64,000 nt of DNA from assembly GCA_036426205.1 (NCBI GenBank), contig CM071586.1:7699471-7763470 (forward strand). The letters run 5' to 3'. The notes beneath the pieces are model-generated. The model worked only from the letters and a program-made list of their open reading frames with translations. It was not told where the DNA came from and ran no database searches. The stretch comes from Ascaphus truei (taxonomy: Eukaryota > Chordata > Amphibia > Anura > Ascaphidae). This document shows positions 1 to 10,898 of this stretch, one piece after another. The translations under genes were made by a program, and so were the position numbers. Every line of letters begins with the position of its first letter. Within the stretch, counting starts at the first letter, position 1.

Positions 1-38
1 TCTGGAAGAAAGCAGTATAGGTTATTTCGGTGTAGGTA

Positions 39-149
39 TATGGAGTGCGAGAGACGGAGTGCGAGAGACGGAGTGCGAGAGACAGAGTGCGAGAGACAGA
101 GTGCGAGAGACAGAGTGCGAGAGACAGAGTGCGAGAGACAGAGTGCGAG
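39..149. repeat. 14-bp minisatellite (GAGAGACAGAGTGC)n
   Basis: Tandem units of about 14 bp, the first ones reading GACGGAGTGCGAGA and the later ones GACAGAGTGCGAGA. The 35 bases before it (1-35) are repeated at 2213-2247, where the same minisatellite follows again at 2284-2397. The two arrays are therefore parts of one duplicated unit. Confidence 0.9.
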
Positions 150-265
150 GGGGCTGCATGAAGGATTAGCTGTGCAGCAGTACAAAGAAATGTAAAACAA
201 ATATAATCACTGCGCTTCTCCATGTAAAGAGCATGCAGCTAGTGAAGGAAATGGCCATACAAATG

Positions 266-363
266 TGCAAAACAGAAAGTGAATCCCTGCGCTTCTCCCA
301 TAGGGATAGCAATCAATGGGGAATATATATATATATGTATGGTGTAAATACCTATAAGAAAAA
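266..363 (+). repeat. Left arm of a 3-kb-spaced inverted repeat
   Basis: About 100 bp that reappear inverted at 3298-3400, including a (TA)n stretch and the shared motif GGTGTAAATACCTATAAGAA. The two arms enclose the whole satellite block of the first 3.3 kb. Confidence 0.85.
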
Positions 364-368
364 AGGAG

Positions 369-412
369 ACTTTTGGTATACATCCTTTGATCAAAGGATG
401 TATACCAAAAGT
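369..412. repeat. Perfect 44-bp palindrome
   Basis: Two 22-bp arms (the left begins ACTTTTGGTATACATC) meet with no spacer and pair perfectly. A (TA)n tract follows at 414-440. The sequence can extrude a cruciform or hairpin. No element ends are evident. Confidence 0.9.
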
Positions 413-440
413 CATATATATATATATATATATATATATC

Positions 441-1816
441 AAATAAAAAGATCACTTGTGAGCACATTCACATGTCTTAGTCCACGGCCCAGTGCCTTCT
501 ACAGCGCACACCTTGGTGTGCGCTGTGTGTACAAGAACCGCCCCCCAACGGGGCTGGGCCCAGTAGGTACCTTCGCGCGGAAGGTGCAGCCGCGCTTTAC
601 TGCAAGTTTTTACAAATACAAAAAAATTGTATTTACAACTTGCGACGGAGGTGTGGCCACGCTCCCTGGCGGTTCAGCCAATGAGAGCGAACCAGCCACG
701 TGAGGTCATGGCCACGCCTCTGCAAACCCCCCGCCATGCCCCCTCCCGTCGCAATCGCTCCCTCTCCCAAAAGAACGCAGATCACAGTGAAGCGCTGTGT
801 ACGCGACGCCCACCCACCCCCCGCCAGGCGCGCGTGCTACAGTGTACACTGGGAACGCGGCCTGAGGCTAAGGTCCCACGGCACGCGCCGGCACTCCCGC
901 CTTGCGTCCTGGCTGCGCGTGCACGGCACTTCACCGCGATCTGCGGTCTGTAGGGAGGTTTATTAGGCGCAAGAGGCGTGGCGAAAACGGGCCGGATTGG
1001 CGTGGCCATGACGGGGGGCGGGGTAATGTGTGAGATTCCTGTCCAAGGGCAAACTGTTATTTCACGTAAATACGCAAACACACACACAGTGTTTTCTAAA
1101 ACTCGTGACAAACCTTTGCCAGGGCGAGCTGCCCTTGTGAGCCTCCCAGCCCCTAATAGGGGCTAAAAATCAATACACCCCCCCCCCCCCCCAAAGCTGC
1201 CAGATACAAGACGGAGGAGGAGCACGGAGAGCTGCAGGGATGGGTAACAGATGACCCAGTAATTGGGTTTGGTGTTCGGTGTGCTTTCATGCCCAGCTCC
1301 ATGCTCTCTCACACACTTCCTTTGATGTACTGTGGACACTTCAGCACTTAAATAAAAGAAAATGGAAAGGAGGTGGAGGCAGAGGCTAGGGTCCCACTGA
1401 TTGGCTCCCTGGCGCACCATGTGATGCGTCGCCGCACAGGATCACAATCCTGTTGTAGCCCCTGCTGGCTGACACGTCACAGTGTGCAGTGAGCCAGGAA
1501 GCGAGGCGTCACTGGGGACAGCTAGGGAGGAGGTAAGGGGCTGGTGAGAGGCACGCACGCAGCCGCAGCGGGGACCTAGCCTTGGACAGGTCTGCAACCC
1601 TGTCTTTCACCATTATCGCCTAGCATACAGTGCTTCCACTGCAGCAAGGGATTCTGGGAAATGACATGCAAATGAGCACACCGTGTCACCTTTTGCATGA
1701 AATCCATTTTTACATGAAACCCTTATATGCTTGCTGTGATGATGTATATATATACAGTGGTCGACAAATCACCCAAAAAGCTACTCGCCGAACAAAAAAA
1801 TCTACTCGCCACCTAG
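441..1816. other. No gene recognised; GC-rich unique or old repeat DNA
   Basis: CpG-containing sequence with only short incidental ORFs. It includes a poly-C run near 1169-1192. No domain, exon or recognised transposon protein is visible. Confidence 0.5.
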
Positions 1817-1892
1817 TCCCGCCCCCAACCCCCCTAGTCCCGCCCCCAGCCCAGCCCCCAACCCCACCCTAGTCCCGCCCCCAGACCCGCTA
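1817..1892. repeat. CCTAGTCCCGCCCC minisatellite
   Basis: Three imperfect units built on CTAGTCCCGCCCCCA, set in a stretch beginning ACAGTGGTCGACAAATC near 1755 that looks like the end of an old dispersed repeat. The identity of that repeat is not recognised. Confidence 0.6.
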
Positions 1893-2283
1893 TTTATTGT
1901 ATTACATTATACTACAATTATTCCTGGTTACGTGTGTATGTGTATGTGTATGTGTTTGTAAATGTCGTATTTACAAAACAAAAGCCAGATGTGAATGACT
2001 AGTTTCCTGCACCCTTTAACCAGTGTCTGGATGCCCCCACTTCACAATATCTAAAGCACAATATCCCATCTGGGATCTTACCTGATCCACAGTCCCTCAA
2101 TGTCCAGCTACCTCATTCCCGCAATGTTATATGTTGGAGGGGAGGTGTTCCCTACCTGTCTTCTGGGTTAGGGGAGATTCCGATGTCTCCCGTGTGAAGC
2201 TCGAGAGTCAGATCTGGAAGAAAGCAGTATAGGTTATTTCGGTGTAGTATAGGGCAGTTAAGATATATAGGGTAAATAAGATA

Positions 2284-2397
2284 TCGAGAGACAGAGTGCG
2301 AGAGACAGAGTGCGAGAGACAGAGTGCGAGAGACAGAGTGCGAGAGACAGAGTGCGAGAGACAGAGTGCGAGAGACAGAGTGCGAGAGACGGAGACT
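2284..2397. repeat. Second 14-bp GAGAGACAGAGTGC minisatellite array
   Basis: About eight near-identical 14-bp units, preceded by the same unique leader as the array at the window start (2213-2247 equals 1-35). Confidence 0.9.
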
Positions 2398-3058
2398 GGA
2401 TGGGTGACTGACTGACTGGGTGGGTGACTGACTGACTTGACTGACTGACTGGGTGGGTGGGTGACTGACTGACTGGGTGGGTGGGTGACTGACTGGATGA
2501 GTGACTGACTGACTGGATGGGTGACTGACTGACTGGATGGGTGACTGACTGACTGGGTGGGTGACTGACTGACTGACTGACTGGGTGACTGACTGACTGG
2601 GTGGGTGACTGACTGACTGGGTGACTGACTGACTGGGTGGGTGACTGACTGATTGACTGGGTAGGTGACTGACTGACTGGGTGGGTGACTGACTGGGTGG
2701 GTGACTGACTGGGTGGGTGGGTGACTGACTGGGTGGGTGGGTGACTGACTGAATGGGTGACTGACTGACTGGGTGGGTGACTGACTGGGTGGGTGACTGA
2801 CTGAGTGACTGACTGGGTGGGTGACTGACTGAGTGACTGACTTGGTGGGTGACTGAGTGACAGACTGGGTGGGTGACTGAGTGACTGACTGGGTGGGTGA
2901 CTGAGTGACTGACTGGGTGGGTGACTCGACTGGGTGGGTGACTGGGTGGGTGACTCGACTGACTGGGTGGGTGACTCGACTGACTGGGTGGGTGGGTGAC
3001 TGACTGTGTGGGTGACTGACTGGGTGGGTGACTTGACTGACTTGACTGACTGGGTACT
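2398..3058. repeat. Satellite of GACTGACT and GGGTGGGT blocks
   Basis: About 660 bp of alternating (GACT)n and (GGGT)n, with higher-order irregularity. Long minus-strand frames of serine, histidine, proline and glutamine repeats are by-products of the repeat. The G-rich strand (GGGTGGGTGGGT) can form G-quadruplexes. Confidence 0.9.
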
Positions 3059-3065
3059 TCTGGTG

Positions 3066-3297
3066 TTACACACACATATATACACTCACGCACTTTCGCG
3101 CACACTCTCGCACACTCACACACACACTCCCACACACACACTCACACACACTCACTCTCACACACACACTCTCTCACTCTCACACACACCCTCTCTCACT
3201 CACACACACACACACACTCTCTCACTCACACACACTCTCTCACTCACACACTCTCTCACTCACACACACTCTCACTCACACACACACACACACACAC
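3066..3297. repeat. (CA)n/(CT)n microsatellite
   Basis: CACACA tracts interrupted by CTCTCACT blocks, ending where the right inverted-repeat arm begins. Confidence 0.9.
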
Positions 3298-3400
3298 TTT
3301 TTTCTTATAGGTATTTACACCATACATATATATATATATATATTCCCCATTGATTGCTATCCCTATGGGAGAAGCGCAGGGATTCACTTTCTGTTTTGCA
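3298..3400 (-). repeat. Right arm of the 3-kb-spaced inverted repeat
   Basis: Reverse complement of 266-363, with a longer (TA)n tract. It is followed by GTACAAAGAAATG, which also follows the related sequence near 180-192. Confidence 0.85.
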
Positions 3401-4067
3401 GTACAAAGAAATGACATCATTTCAAAAGGCAGTTTGTAACAGGGGATTTATCCCTGTTCACAAATGTGCCTCTAATCCAGCAGTGTGGTGGTTAACTGCT
3501 GGTAGGCAATTAACTAACACCACCTGGCTGATTACAAGTGGTAGAAAAAGCCTACCTCTGGGACAGGAAGTGAGACTCCTTAGCTCACACCTGAGCTGAA
3601 CTAGGAGACAGAGCAGAGATTCCTTAGTCCACAACTGAGCTCTGAACCAAGGAAGGACAGATGTCTTGAGCGACAAGCTGACCACAAGACAAAGGGGACA
3701 ACCTGGAGCTCGGAGATTGCCTTAGCACACACGGGTGCGGATCCAAGAGAGAAGAGAAGCTTCCCCTACAGCAGCCCAGCTAACAGATAAGACTTTTCGT
3801 ATAAGACTTTATTTTCCAATGACTGTTGTCTATATATATATATCTATATGACTTGGGCTGATGAATAGCTTGGGTAGCCACCCAGTTAAAATGGGCTGGA
3901 ATATAAGGATACATATATGCCAAAGTGGAGCAGGTTTTGTTTGGCTCACTATTTCACTTATGTTGATTTTTTTGCTGTGTTTAAAGCGACAGGCACAATA
4001 AAGCCTTGTTTTAATTTCACCTTACAACAGTCTCCATTGTGTACCTCTGCACATGTCCTCCTACACA
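3401..4067. other. No gene recognised
   Basis: Short incidental ORFs only. The stretch 3930-4066 resembles a retroelement tail (AATAAAG at about 3999), but no coding similarity supports a call. Confidence 0.4.
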
Positions 4068-4819
4068 GTTCATCATAATAATTTGATCCCTGCACCCCCA
4101 AATACAGTACGTAAAAAGCACACAAATCAACCATGTGCAGTCAAATGCACAGGGTCGCAGTCAAAAGCTACAGCACAGATTGAATATCGTAATATCAAGA
4201 TGGTTTTTGCAGGCTTGTGGAGAAAATAACAATTTAAAAATAAGAATAAATTTTTTTTTTTTTTTTTTTTGGTCACTCACTCAAGCAAGCAGTGGTGGGT
4301 GAAGTTACAGGCGCATGCGCAGTAATCAACTAGCTCCCATCCCAAAGAGGATTACACGCAGGTGCAGTGAGGTGACTGATGCTCGGCTAGGGACGGATTA
4401 AAAACACAATGACAATCTTCAGAAAATTAATGACTCTGTGGAGGTGTCTGTCGATAAGAGTTTCAAAACCTTGAGCGAGCCTTGTGTGTGTGCGTGGGGG
4501 AGGGGGCTACAGGGTACAGCTGCATGAAGTTCAAAGATAATGACATACCTTAATTTCAAAAGGCAGTTCATCATAATAATTTGATCCCTACACCCCCAAA
4601 TACAGTACATAAAAAACACACAAATCAACCATGTGCAGTCAAACACACAGGGTCGCAGTCAAAAGCTACAGCGCAGATTGAATATCGTAATATCAAGATG
4701 GTTTTTGCAGGCTTGTGGAGAAAATAAAAATAAAAAAATTAGAATAAAAAAAAAATTTTGGTCACTCACTCAAGCAAGCAGTGGTGGGCAAAGTTACACG
4801 CGCATGCGCAGTAATCACC
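4068..4819. repeat. Tandem pair of a ~260-bp repeat unit
   Basis: Bases 4068-4327 and 4566-4819 are close copies in direct orientation (shared CCCCAAATACAGTAC, TATCGTAATATCAAGATGG and GCGCATGCGCAGTAATCA). A related tandem pair lies at the other end of the window (about 62600-63480), also next to a MITE terminus. Confidence 0.8.
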
Positions 4820-5149
4820 TGCTGTCAAGCAGGAATGTGATTGAAACCAGAAAGACACACGTTCAAAGGAATGGTGTGGGAGAGATGTACTGCATTGTAG
4901 AGAAATTAAGAAGTTGAAATACCCTGCAGTGCAGTTAATTATCCTGAGCGAGGAGAGCGCTGTATATGCCGAAATGTGACACTGTTACAGTACTGTACAC
5001 GCCTGTGCGTTTCAACAATTTTCAAATGAGACATACTGTACAGTACAGCACTGCAAATGCATGTATAATGTAAATATGCAAATTTACAATTACTGCGCGC
5101 GCACACACAGACTGTGTACTGACGTAGGTTGAACCGCGAAGGTATTAGA

Positions 5150-5350
5150 CTTCCAAGACAGCAGCTCGCAAACGCCCCCTGAGTTTTTACACGGCATTGA
5201 AGTATTGCAGACAGCGAGAATAAAATGCTAATATCACGAGCGCTAAAATAACGCAATTCACTCCGGACCAAAAAAAAAAAAAACGCATCTGACCGGGATT
5301 ATCAGAGAGCCGCGGAACTAGCCGATTTAGACTCAAGGCGGCCGCCACTG
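5150..5350 (+). mobile_element. Terminal part of a Tc1/mariner-like MITE
   Basis: Shares an ordered set of motifs (GCAGCTCGCAA, GTATTGCAGACA, AATAAAATGC, AATAACGCAA, the end GCCGCCACTG before TATATA) with 50795-51010 (inverted) and, more weakly, with 63600-63790. The outer end abuts TA, as expected for TA-targeting elements. No transposase lies in the copy. Confidence 0.6.
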
Positions 5351-5396
5351 TATATATATATTTTTGAAAACGTATGTTAGCTGTGCTTCTGGGCAA

Positions 5397-6240
5397 TCAG
5401 ATTGGTCCGTCGGTCCGTCACTCCGCCTCGGGCCAATCTGATTGGTCCCTCGGCACGCCCGCCCCCCCCACGGCTCTCATTGGCCGCGGTGGTCTAACAG
5501 TCTAACCCACTCTTACACACACACCACCCTCACACCGCGTGCTCCTCTCCAAGACTGCCTAACACACGATGTGCACCAGCCGCCGCCTCACGCCCAGGTA
5601 AGTCAGTAAAAAACGCCGCTTCACACCCATGCGCCTACGGCCTCAAACCTCACACCCCTCCCACAGGACTGCCGCCTCACACCCCTGCCGCCTCAAACCC
5701 CAGCGCCTCATACCCCTGCTGCCGAACACCCCTGCGCCTCATACCCCTGCCGCCGAACACCCCTGCTGCCTCACACCCCTGCCACCAAAAACACCCCTGC
5801 CACCAAAAACACCCCTGCCGCCAAAAACACCCCTGCCGCCGAACACCCCTGCCGCCGAACACCCCTGCGCCTGGCGTGGCCCGCATCAACTGTCCAGGAG
5901 TAAGTGGGGGAGCGGCCATTAATCAATAAATTATATCCCCCCCTACCTCACCAATTTGAGCCCCGCAGGCTCACCGCCTCAGCCCAGGACCACATATGGT
6001 GCTTCCTGCCGCCGCGGGAATGCGCCTCAGTCGGCCGGCCAAGCCATCGGAGAAACAAGCAGCTGAGCCAACGGCGAACCGGGCGGAGGGGGGAGCGGCC
6101 CACGCCATCGGGGGACCAACCTGGGGGAGAGATGCCCCAGCCATCGGGGGACCAAGCGGGGGGCGGGGGTGGGCGGCAGATACATATTTTATGACAATAC
6201 ATATGCCCCCCTGCACTCCCCCCACCCCCCTCAAACCCCC
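5397..6240. repeat. GC-rich block with ACACCCCTGCCGCC minisatellite
   Basis: Between about 5620 and 5875 the unit ACACCCCTGCC(G/A)CC(A/G)AA repeats many times. The surrounding 5400-6180 is GC- and CpG-rich with proline- and arginine-rich incidental frames. No exon was recognised. A CpG-island promoter cannot be excluded, but no gene model attaches to it. Confidence 0.6.
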
Positions 6241-6261
6241 ATCACCCCTCAACACCCCCTC

Positions 6262-6426
6262 CACCAGGGTATCAATGTGCATTCCGAATGTTAAGTGTGA
6301 GTCAAACCATATGCCCAGGTATTTAAAACTAGTGACAGGGGTTAGGGTGGTGTTAGTGTTGGTTCTAATCTGGAGCTCAGTCGCTGGAAGCTTTAAAAAT
6401 TTAGTCTTGGTTTGACCTGTAACCAC
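6262..6426 (-). pseudogene. Non-LTR retrotransposon RT fragment (L2/CR1-like)
   Basis: A 55-residue minus-strand frame with TKTKFLKLPATELQIR and SFKYLGIWFDSHLTF. It matches the region just after the reverse transcriptase palm (the thumb YLGxxxD block) of L2/CR1-type LINEs. The second LINE relic at 54310-55990 carries the same block. Both ends are truncated and no other domain is present here. Confidence 0.65.
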
Positions 6427-6476
6427 AAGTCAATTGGATAAGTGGTTTGCGGTTAGCTTAACCGATAGAATGTATC

Positions 6477-6594
6477 CGTTCCTCGGTTAGCTTTCTAACT
6501 TGAAAGGCGGCCAGTCAATTGACGTGAGAACTCTGTGAACTTGAGTTCCCGTAGCCGGCATTTCAATTAGGAAAGCTAACTCGAGAACGGAAGC
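6477..6594. repeat. Short inverted repeat
   Basis: TCCGTTCCTCGGTTAGCTTT near 6477 pairs with AAGCTAACTCGAGAACGGA near 6575, with a few mismatches and a loop of about 75 bp. Function unknown. Confidence 0.6.
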
Positions 6595-6879
6595 ACCCAG
6601 CACCCTGGTTTTTGGAGTGCACATGTAATAAAACACAACATGACTTTACAGGGAAAAATTACAGTACAAGTACACCCAGAACATAATGTTTTAATACAGT
6701 GTGTAAAATGTGTGTTTAAACTGTATGGGCAGGACTTGTTCCTATAAGCCCGGGAAAAATTCCTTTAACCTGTAAATAGGTCGGGGTGGATGAGCTGGAT
6801 GGGGATTGGGCACTCATGTTAAAGGTAGGCTGGAATTGTCTATAACTGTGCCTACCGAGCTATCCCCGGTGTGTTCGTG

Positions 6880-7290
6880 ATTCTTGATCCATGATGTGAA
6901 TACGCAAGACTTTGTTCCAGCACAGCGGCAACCGGCCCCAGAGAGAAGGGGTTAATAACAACGTAAGTAAGAATTTGCCCCAAACTTCGGAATTCGTTAG
7001 CCCTGGTGACTCTTGAACGAATTCTAACGAATCTCTACAAAGTTCTTTGAGGTGGCTGAGATATTAGATCGGCAAGTTGCATTCTGGCCACGGGACCTTT
7101 AAACCAAGACTGCATTTCTTGCGCCTGGACAATTTATTTCGTTCCCTTATCCCAGTAAGTGTTGTTTTAAGTGTATTCTGCAGATGTCGTGTGTTTGTCT
7201 ATTAAGGAAATAAATCACAATTTATTTTGCAACTTGTTCTGTTCAATCGAGTACCCAGAAATATAAATGTGTTGATAAATTTGGTGTCCA
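6880..7290 (+). repeat. Dispersed repeat, inverted copy at 58.8-59.1 kb
   Basis: TTTGTTCCAGCACAGC, GGGGTTAATAACAAC, CCCTTATCCCAGTAAGT and AATAAATCACAATTTATTTT occur in the same order, inverted, at 58800-59125. It lies just upstream of a gypsy pol relic, so it may be LTR or leader sequence; this link is inference. Confidence 0.7.
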
Positions 7291-7856
7291 CTGTGACACA
7301 AGTGTAAGCACTTTTTAGTGTATTTGTGCTGACTCGGTTGAAATAAACTTGCTTTATTTAACTCCTTTGTTCTGTCTGGTGCATCCTCCCTGTAAATTGT
7401 CCTGGTCTCCCGTGACAACAGCGTACTGCCAAAACTGCCTCTGAACCCGAATACGATTGGCTCCTGTGGTGTCGTGGGCTCTTGTACTAGGAACAGCCCT
7501 CTGAGGCTCCAAACCAATTATAGACAAGGGTAGAACCGCTGAGTGTCCCTAAAGCATATCGGGTCCCACTGTTGCGCTTGACCCATGAGTTTCCATTTAC
7601 CAGGAGGTGCAGGGAGAGTTCACCTCCATCACCCCGAGTTGCTTGCCTGAAATTTCAGTCAGGTCTTCCAGGATGAGAAATACGCAGGATGGCTTCAAGC
7701 CCCTGTTAAGCAGGTTGCTGGAGGGAATGCAGGGGTATGCCAGGGCCTGCCTAGGTGATCTGGCTGTCAATGGCCGCTTCTGGCAATACCCTCTAATCCA
7801 TATAGCGGCGGTGTGACAGGGTGAAGTCAGGTACTAATAGTTATGCCTGGGAAACA

Positions 7857-8250
7857 TACGCTGCATATGCTGCTGCCTACTTGGATGACATCGTCATCTA
7901 TAGTAGGCACTGGCAGTCCCATATAAAAGGTTAAGGGCAGTCCTAATGTCCTTAAGAGAAGCATGGCTCACTGCCAATCCAAAAAAATGTGTCCTGGGAA
8001 AATCCACTACAAAATATTTGGGTTATGGCGTTGGGGGAGGAATAGTAAGGCCACTCGCCGGCAAGGTGGCTGCCATAAAGGAAGTTCCAACCCCACAGAC
8101 AAAGACGCAGGTCTGCTCCCTTTTGGGGTTAGCAGGGTACTACAGGCAGTTTATACCAAATTTTTCAGAGATTACAGCACAACTAACAGACTTCACAAAA
8201 AAGAGTGCCCCGACTTGGGAGTGCCAAAGCGCTTTGATATGTTAAAAAAG
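7857..8250 (+). pseudogene. Ty3/gypsy reverse transcriptase relic
   Basis: Translates as the RT active-site block AAAYLDDIVIYSRHW (catalytic YLDD). After a frameshift near 7930 come LTANPKKCVLGKSTTKYLGY and TKTQVCSLLGLAGYYRQFIP, then NFSEITAQLTDFTKKSAPTW. This order (palm, LGY, FLGLxxYYRxFI) is diagnostic of Ty3/gypsy pol. Gag, protease, RNase H and integrase are absent. A further plus frame at 7607-7813 could be a mangled upstream part. Non-functional. Confidence 0.8.
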
Positions 8251-8454
8251 CTGTGTGTGCTGTGCACGCGCATAGTAAGTGAAACTTCTTTGACTTTTGT
8301 CACAGAAATTGTGTTTGTGATGTTTTAATTAAAAATCAAAATACAATTTCATTGACAAAACGCAAATAAATTTGGACTTTGAAGGTGCGTGCTCAGCACA
8401 CATCCCCTGTATTAGCTATTTGCACTAAGTGTGAATTCCTCGTGCGTGACTGTG

Positions 8455-8760
8455 TGACTGTGTGTGTGTGCGTGTGACTGTGTGTGTGTGCGTGTGACTG
8501 TGTGTGCGTGCATGTGTGATGTATGCGCACCCCCCCTGCACCTCGCATATGCCCCTGCACCTCGCATATGCCCCTGCACCTCGCATATGGCCCTGCACCT
8601 CGCATATGCCCCTGCACCTCGCATATCCCCCTGCACCTCTCATATCCCCCTGCACCTCACATATCCCCCTGCACCTCACATCACCTGTACTTCACATCAC
8701 CCCCATCACCCCCCTGCACCTCACGTCACCCCCCTGCACCTCACGTCATCATCCTGTGAG
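8455..8760. repeat. TGTG(C)GTGTGAC microsatellite and CCCCTGCACCTCGCATATG minisatellite
   Basis: Bases 8455-8520 are GT-rich. Bases 8530-8760 hold about a dozen 18-20 bp units, CCCCTGCACCTCGCATATG degrading to CCCCTGCACCTCACATC. All long frames here are repeat artefacts. Confidence 0.9.
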
Positions 8761-10015
8761 CAAAATCCCGTGCGCTGACCAACCCACCATCTCCATTGTG
8801 GCATCAAGCCAGCGGGATGCCTTAGAAGTCCGGAGCTGCACATCCTCAGCTCATTTACAGTGAGTCACTATACGCATACTAAGTGGGGGGCTATAATAAA
8901 TGAGTGTTTCCCTGTCTACGGTGTTCTGAATGCAGGTCCAACTATTCCTATCCTGTTTAATACACTAATTTAGGGGACTTTCATTCATCAATTTTTATGA
9001 AACGTTATAAAATTGAGTTATGGTAGTTTTATATGTTTCTGCCTGAACTATGTGCATGGCCAGTTTGAGAGCGCTAGGAGCTTCCTAGCAAAAGTTCGCA
9101 AAAAGCCGCTTTTATTCTTTAAGTGCTGGACTTAGAAACATTTTACTCTCGCCACCTTATAAATGGTGGGAGAGACTCCGAACCCTTATACTGGATTCTG
9201 GGGGTTTGGGCATATACCGGGGGACCCTTGAATGTGATTTATCCCCCTGCCCATCTTACTGTTCTGGTCTGTGCTGAAGCAGGGAGACCTGGCGGTGAGA
9301 CACCTACTGATTCCTAGGGAGGATTTTGTCCGGTGGTCTGTGTCTTCATGTCCCCAGGAATCCGGTAGGATTCCTGGGTACATTTTTGGGGTAGCCAACA
9401 GCTCTAGTCCCCTTCTACCCAAACACACCCTGACACATAAAATCCCCCTGAAACTCATGCCCTGCGAATCTCCACTGGTTGGCACTCTTGGAACAGTAAA
9501 ACACATAGAAATCTTTAAATACAATGCAGTTCACATGCCATAACTGGGCTGACGAGCTGACACTTCAAACTCCCCAATATGGCTCAGGGGCACCCAGCCG
9601 GGCATAATACCTTTATTATTGGCTTGAGTACCCCCTCACCGTCACAGAGGGGTAATCCAGCTACGCTAGGATCCCTCCCAGGTGGAGGCGCTGTACCGAG
9701 AAGGGCGAGAGCTCACCCCATGCTCCCAGCGGTGGAGGCTTAGGCCTTCTGTGAGCCACAGGTAACGGCAGCACGCGTTGTTCCAATAGTCATAGCGAAA
9801 AGGGGGCTACACACATATTTTGCAGTACAACCTGGGTTAAAGAACTGCATGGGGCTAGTAACCCTACTCACAGACAGCTGTTTCAACCTTTTGTGTCTCA
9901 TCAGTGTGAGGCTGGTTATACTGGTTTTGCAATGTGAAGATGTAAGTTCTTTCAAATACACATTTAATAAATTATGGTGGGTAAAAAGTGACAAAAACTC
10001 TTACAGCAAATAAAA
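8761..10015. other. No gene recognised
   Basis: Incidental ORFs only. The 9120-9740 section has the texture of an old LTR or leader sequence, but no TG...CA pair or target duplication was found. Confidence 0.4.
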
Positions 10016-10385
10016 ATACCACTTGTTGCTGATAGTAATCCATGCAATCTGATCAATTTCGTTTTACTGCCAACAATAATAACTGCCATCTCATTGGTTT
10101 TCTGTTTCTGCCACTAAAAATCCCTGCAATATTATTGGCTTTTGTATTCCTGCCAAAGAAAATCCTAGTTTATTGATTTCCTGTCCGTACCAAGAAGAAA
10201 CCCTTCAATTTGATTGGTTTCCTATTGCTGCCAAGAATGATCCCTAAATCCCATTGGTTTCCTGTTACTTCTTAGCATAATCCCTGCAATCTCATTGGTT
10301 TCCAGTTCCCACTAATAATAACCCCTGCAATGTTACACTATATGAATTCCTGTTTCTGCCAAGAATAACCATTACAATCTTTGTC
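10016..10385. repeat. Degenerate ~48-bp tandem repeat with ATTGG (CCAAT) boxes
   Basis: About seven units of the form 'CTGCCAAGAATAATCCCTGC' then 'AATCTCATTGGTTTCCTGTT', each with an inverted CCAAT box in the same place. Units diverge by roughly a quarter, so the array is old. Confidence 0.75.
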
Positions 10386-10898
10386 TCACATTGAACTGCA
10401 GTCTCTGATCCAGCAGCACACGGAAGTAAGCACTGACCACCGAATACGAGCCAAATGTCTATTTAATTAATGTTAGAAAAGTCGAAAGCTGATTGGCTGT
10501 CCCCCATGTGGTAACCTGCTCCAGGTCTTGCATCAAACGATCATCACATACTGCGGTTTATCCTGTCTTATCTGTGACGTAGCAATTTGCTTGACATCTA
10601 TATATGACTGCAGGTTTCACTGGCCGCAGGTAATAATACATTGCTTGTAGTCTCCAGCGCTGTTACCGAGTCGTTAAACAGGAGGAGTCTGTGGGCCAAA
10701 GAATTGGGAGGGAGAATTGGGATGTTGAGATGCATTTGACCCCAAAATATATTGAACATATATTATATATATGAGGGGACCAAGAAAGGAAACTCTAAGT
10801 ATTCTCTGTCAATGTCACCTATGCTCTCTCACTAGGACTGACCTTCTCTATCACTGTCCCCATGCTCTCACTCACTGTGACTGTCCTTCTCTGTCACT

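Noticed and set aside
2152..3141. 329-residue minus-strand ORF rich in Ser/His/Pro/Gln
   Set aside because: Translation of the GACT/GGGT satellite; overlapping frames are equally open.
5397..6202. CpG island promoter with a first exon
   Set aside because: GC-rich and CpG-rich, but the frames are minisatellite-derived and no donor-bounded conserved exon was recognised.
8464..8863. Several open frames on both strands with Cys/Pro/His or Arg/Gly/Cys repeats
   Set aside because: All are readings of one 18-20 bp minisatellite.
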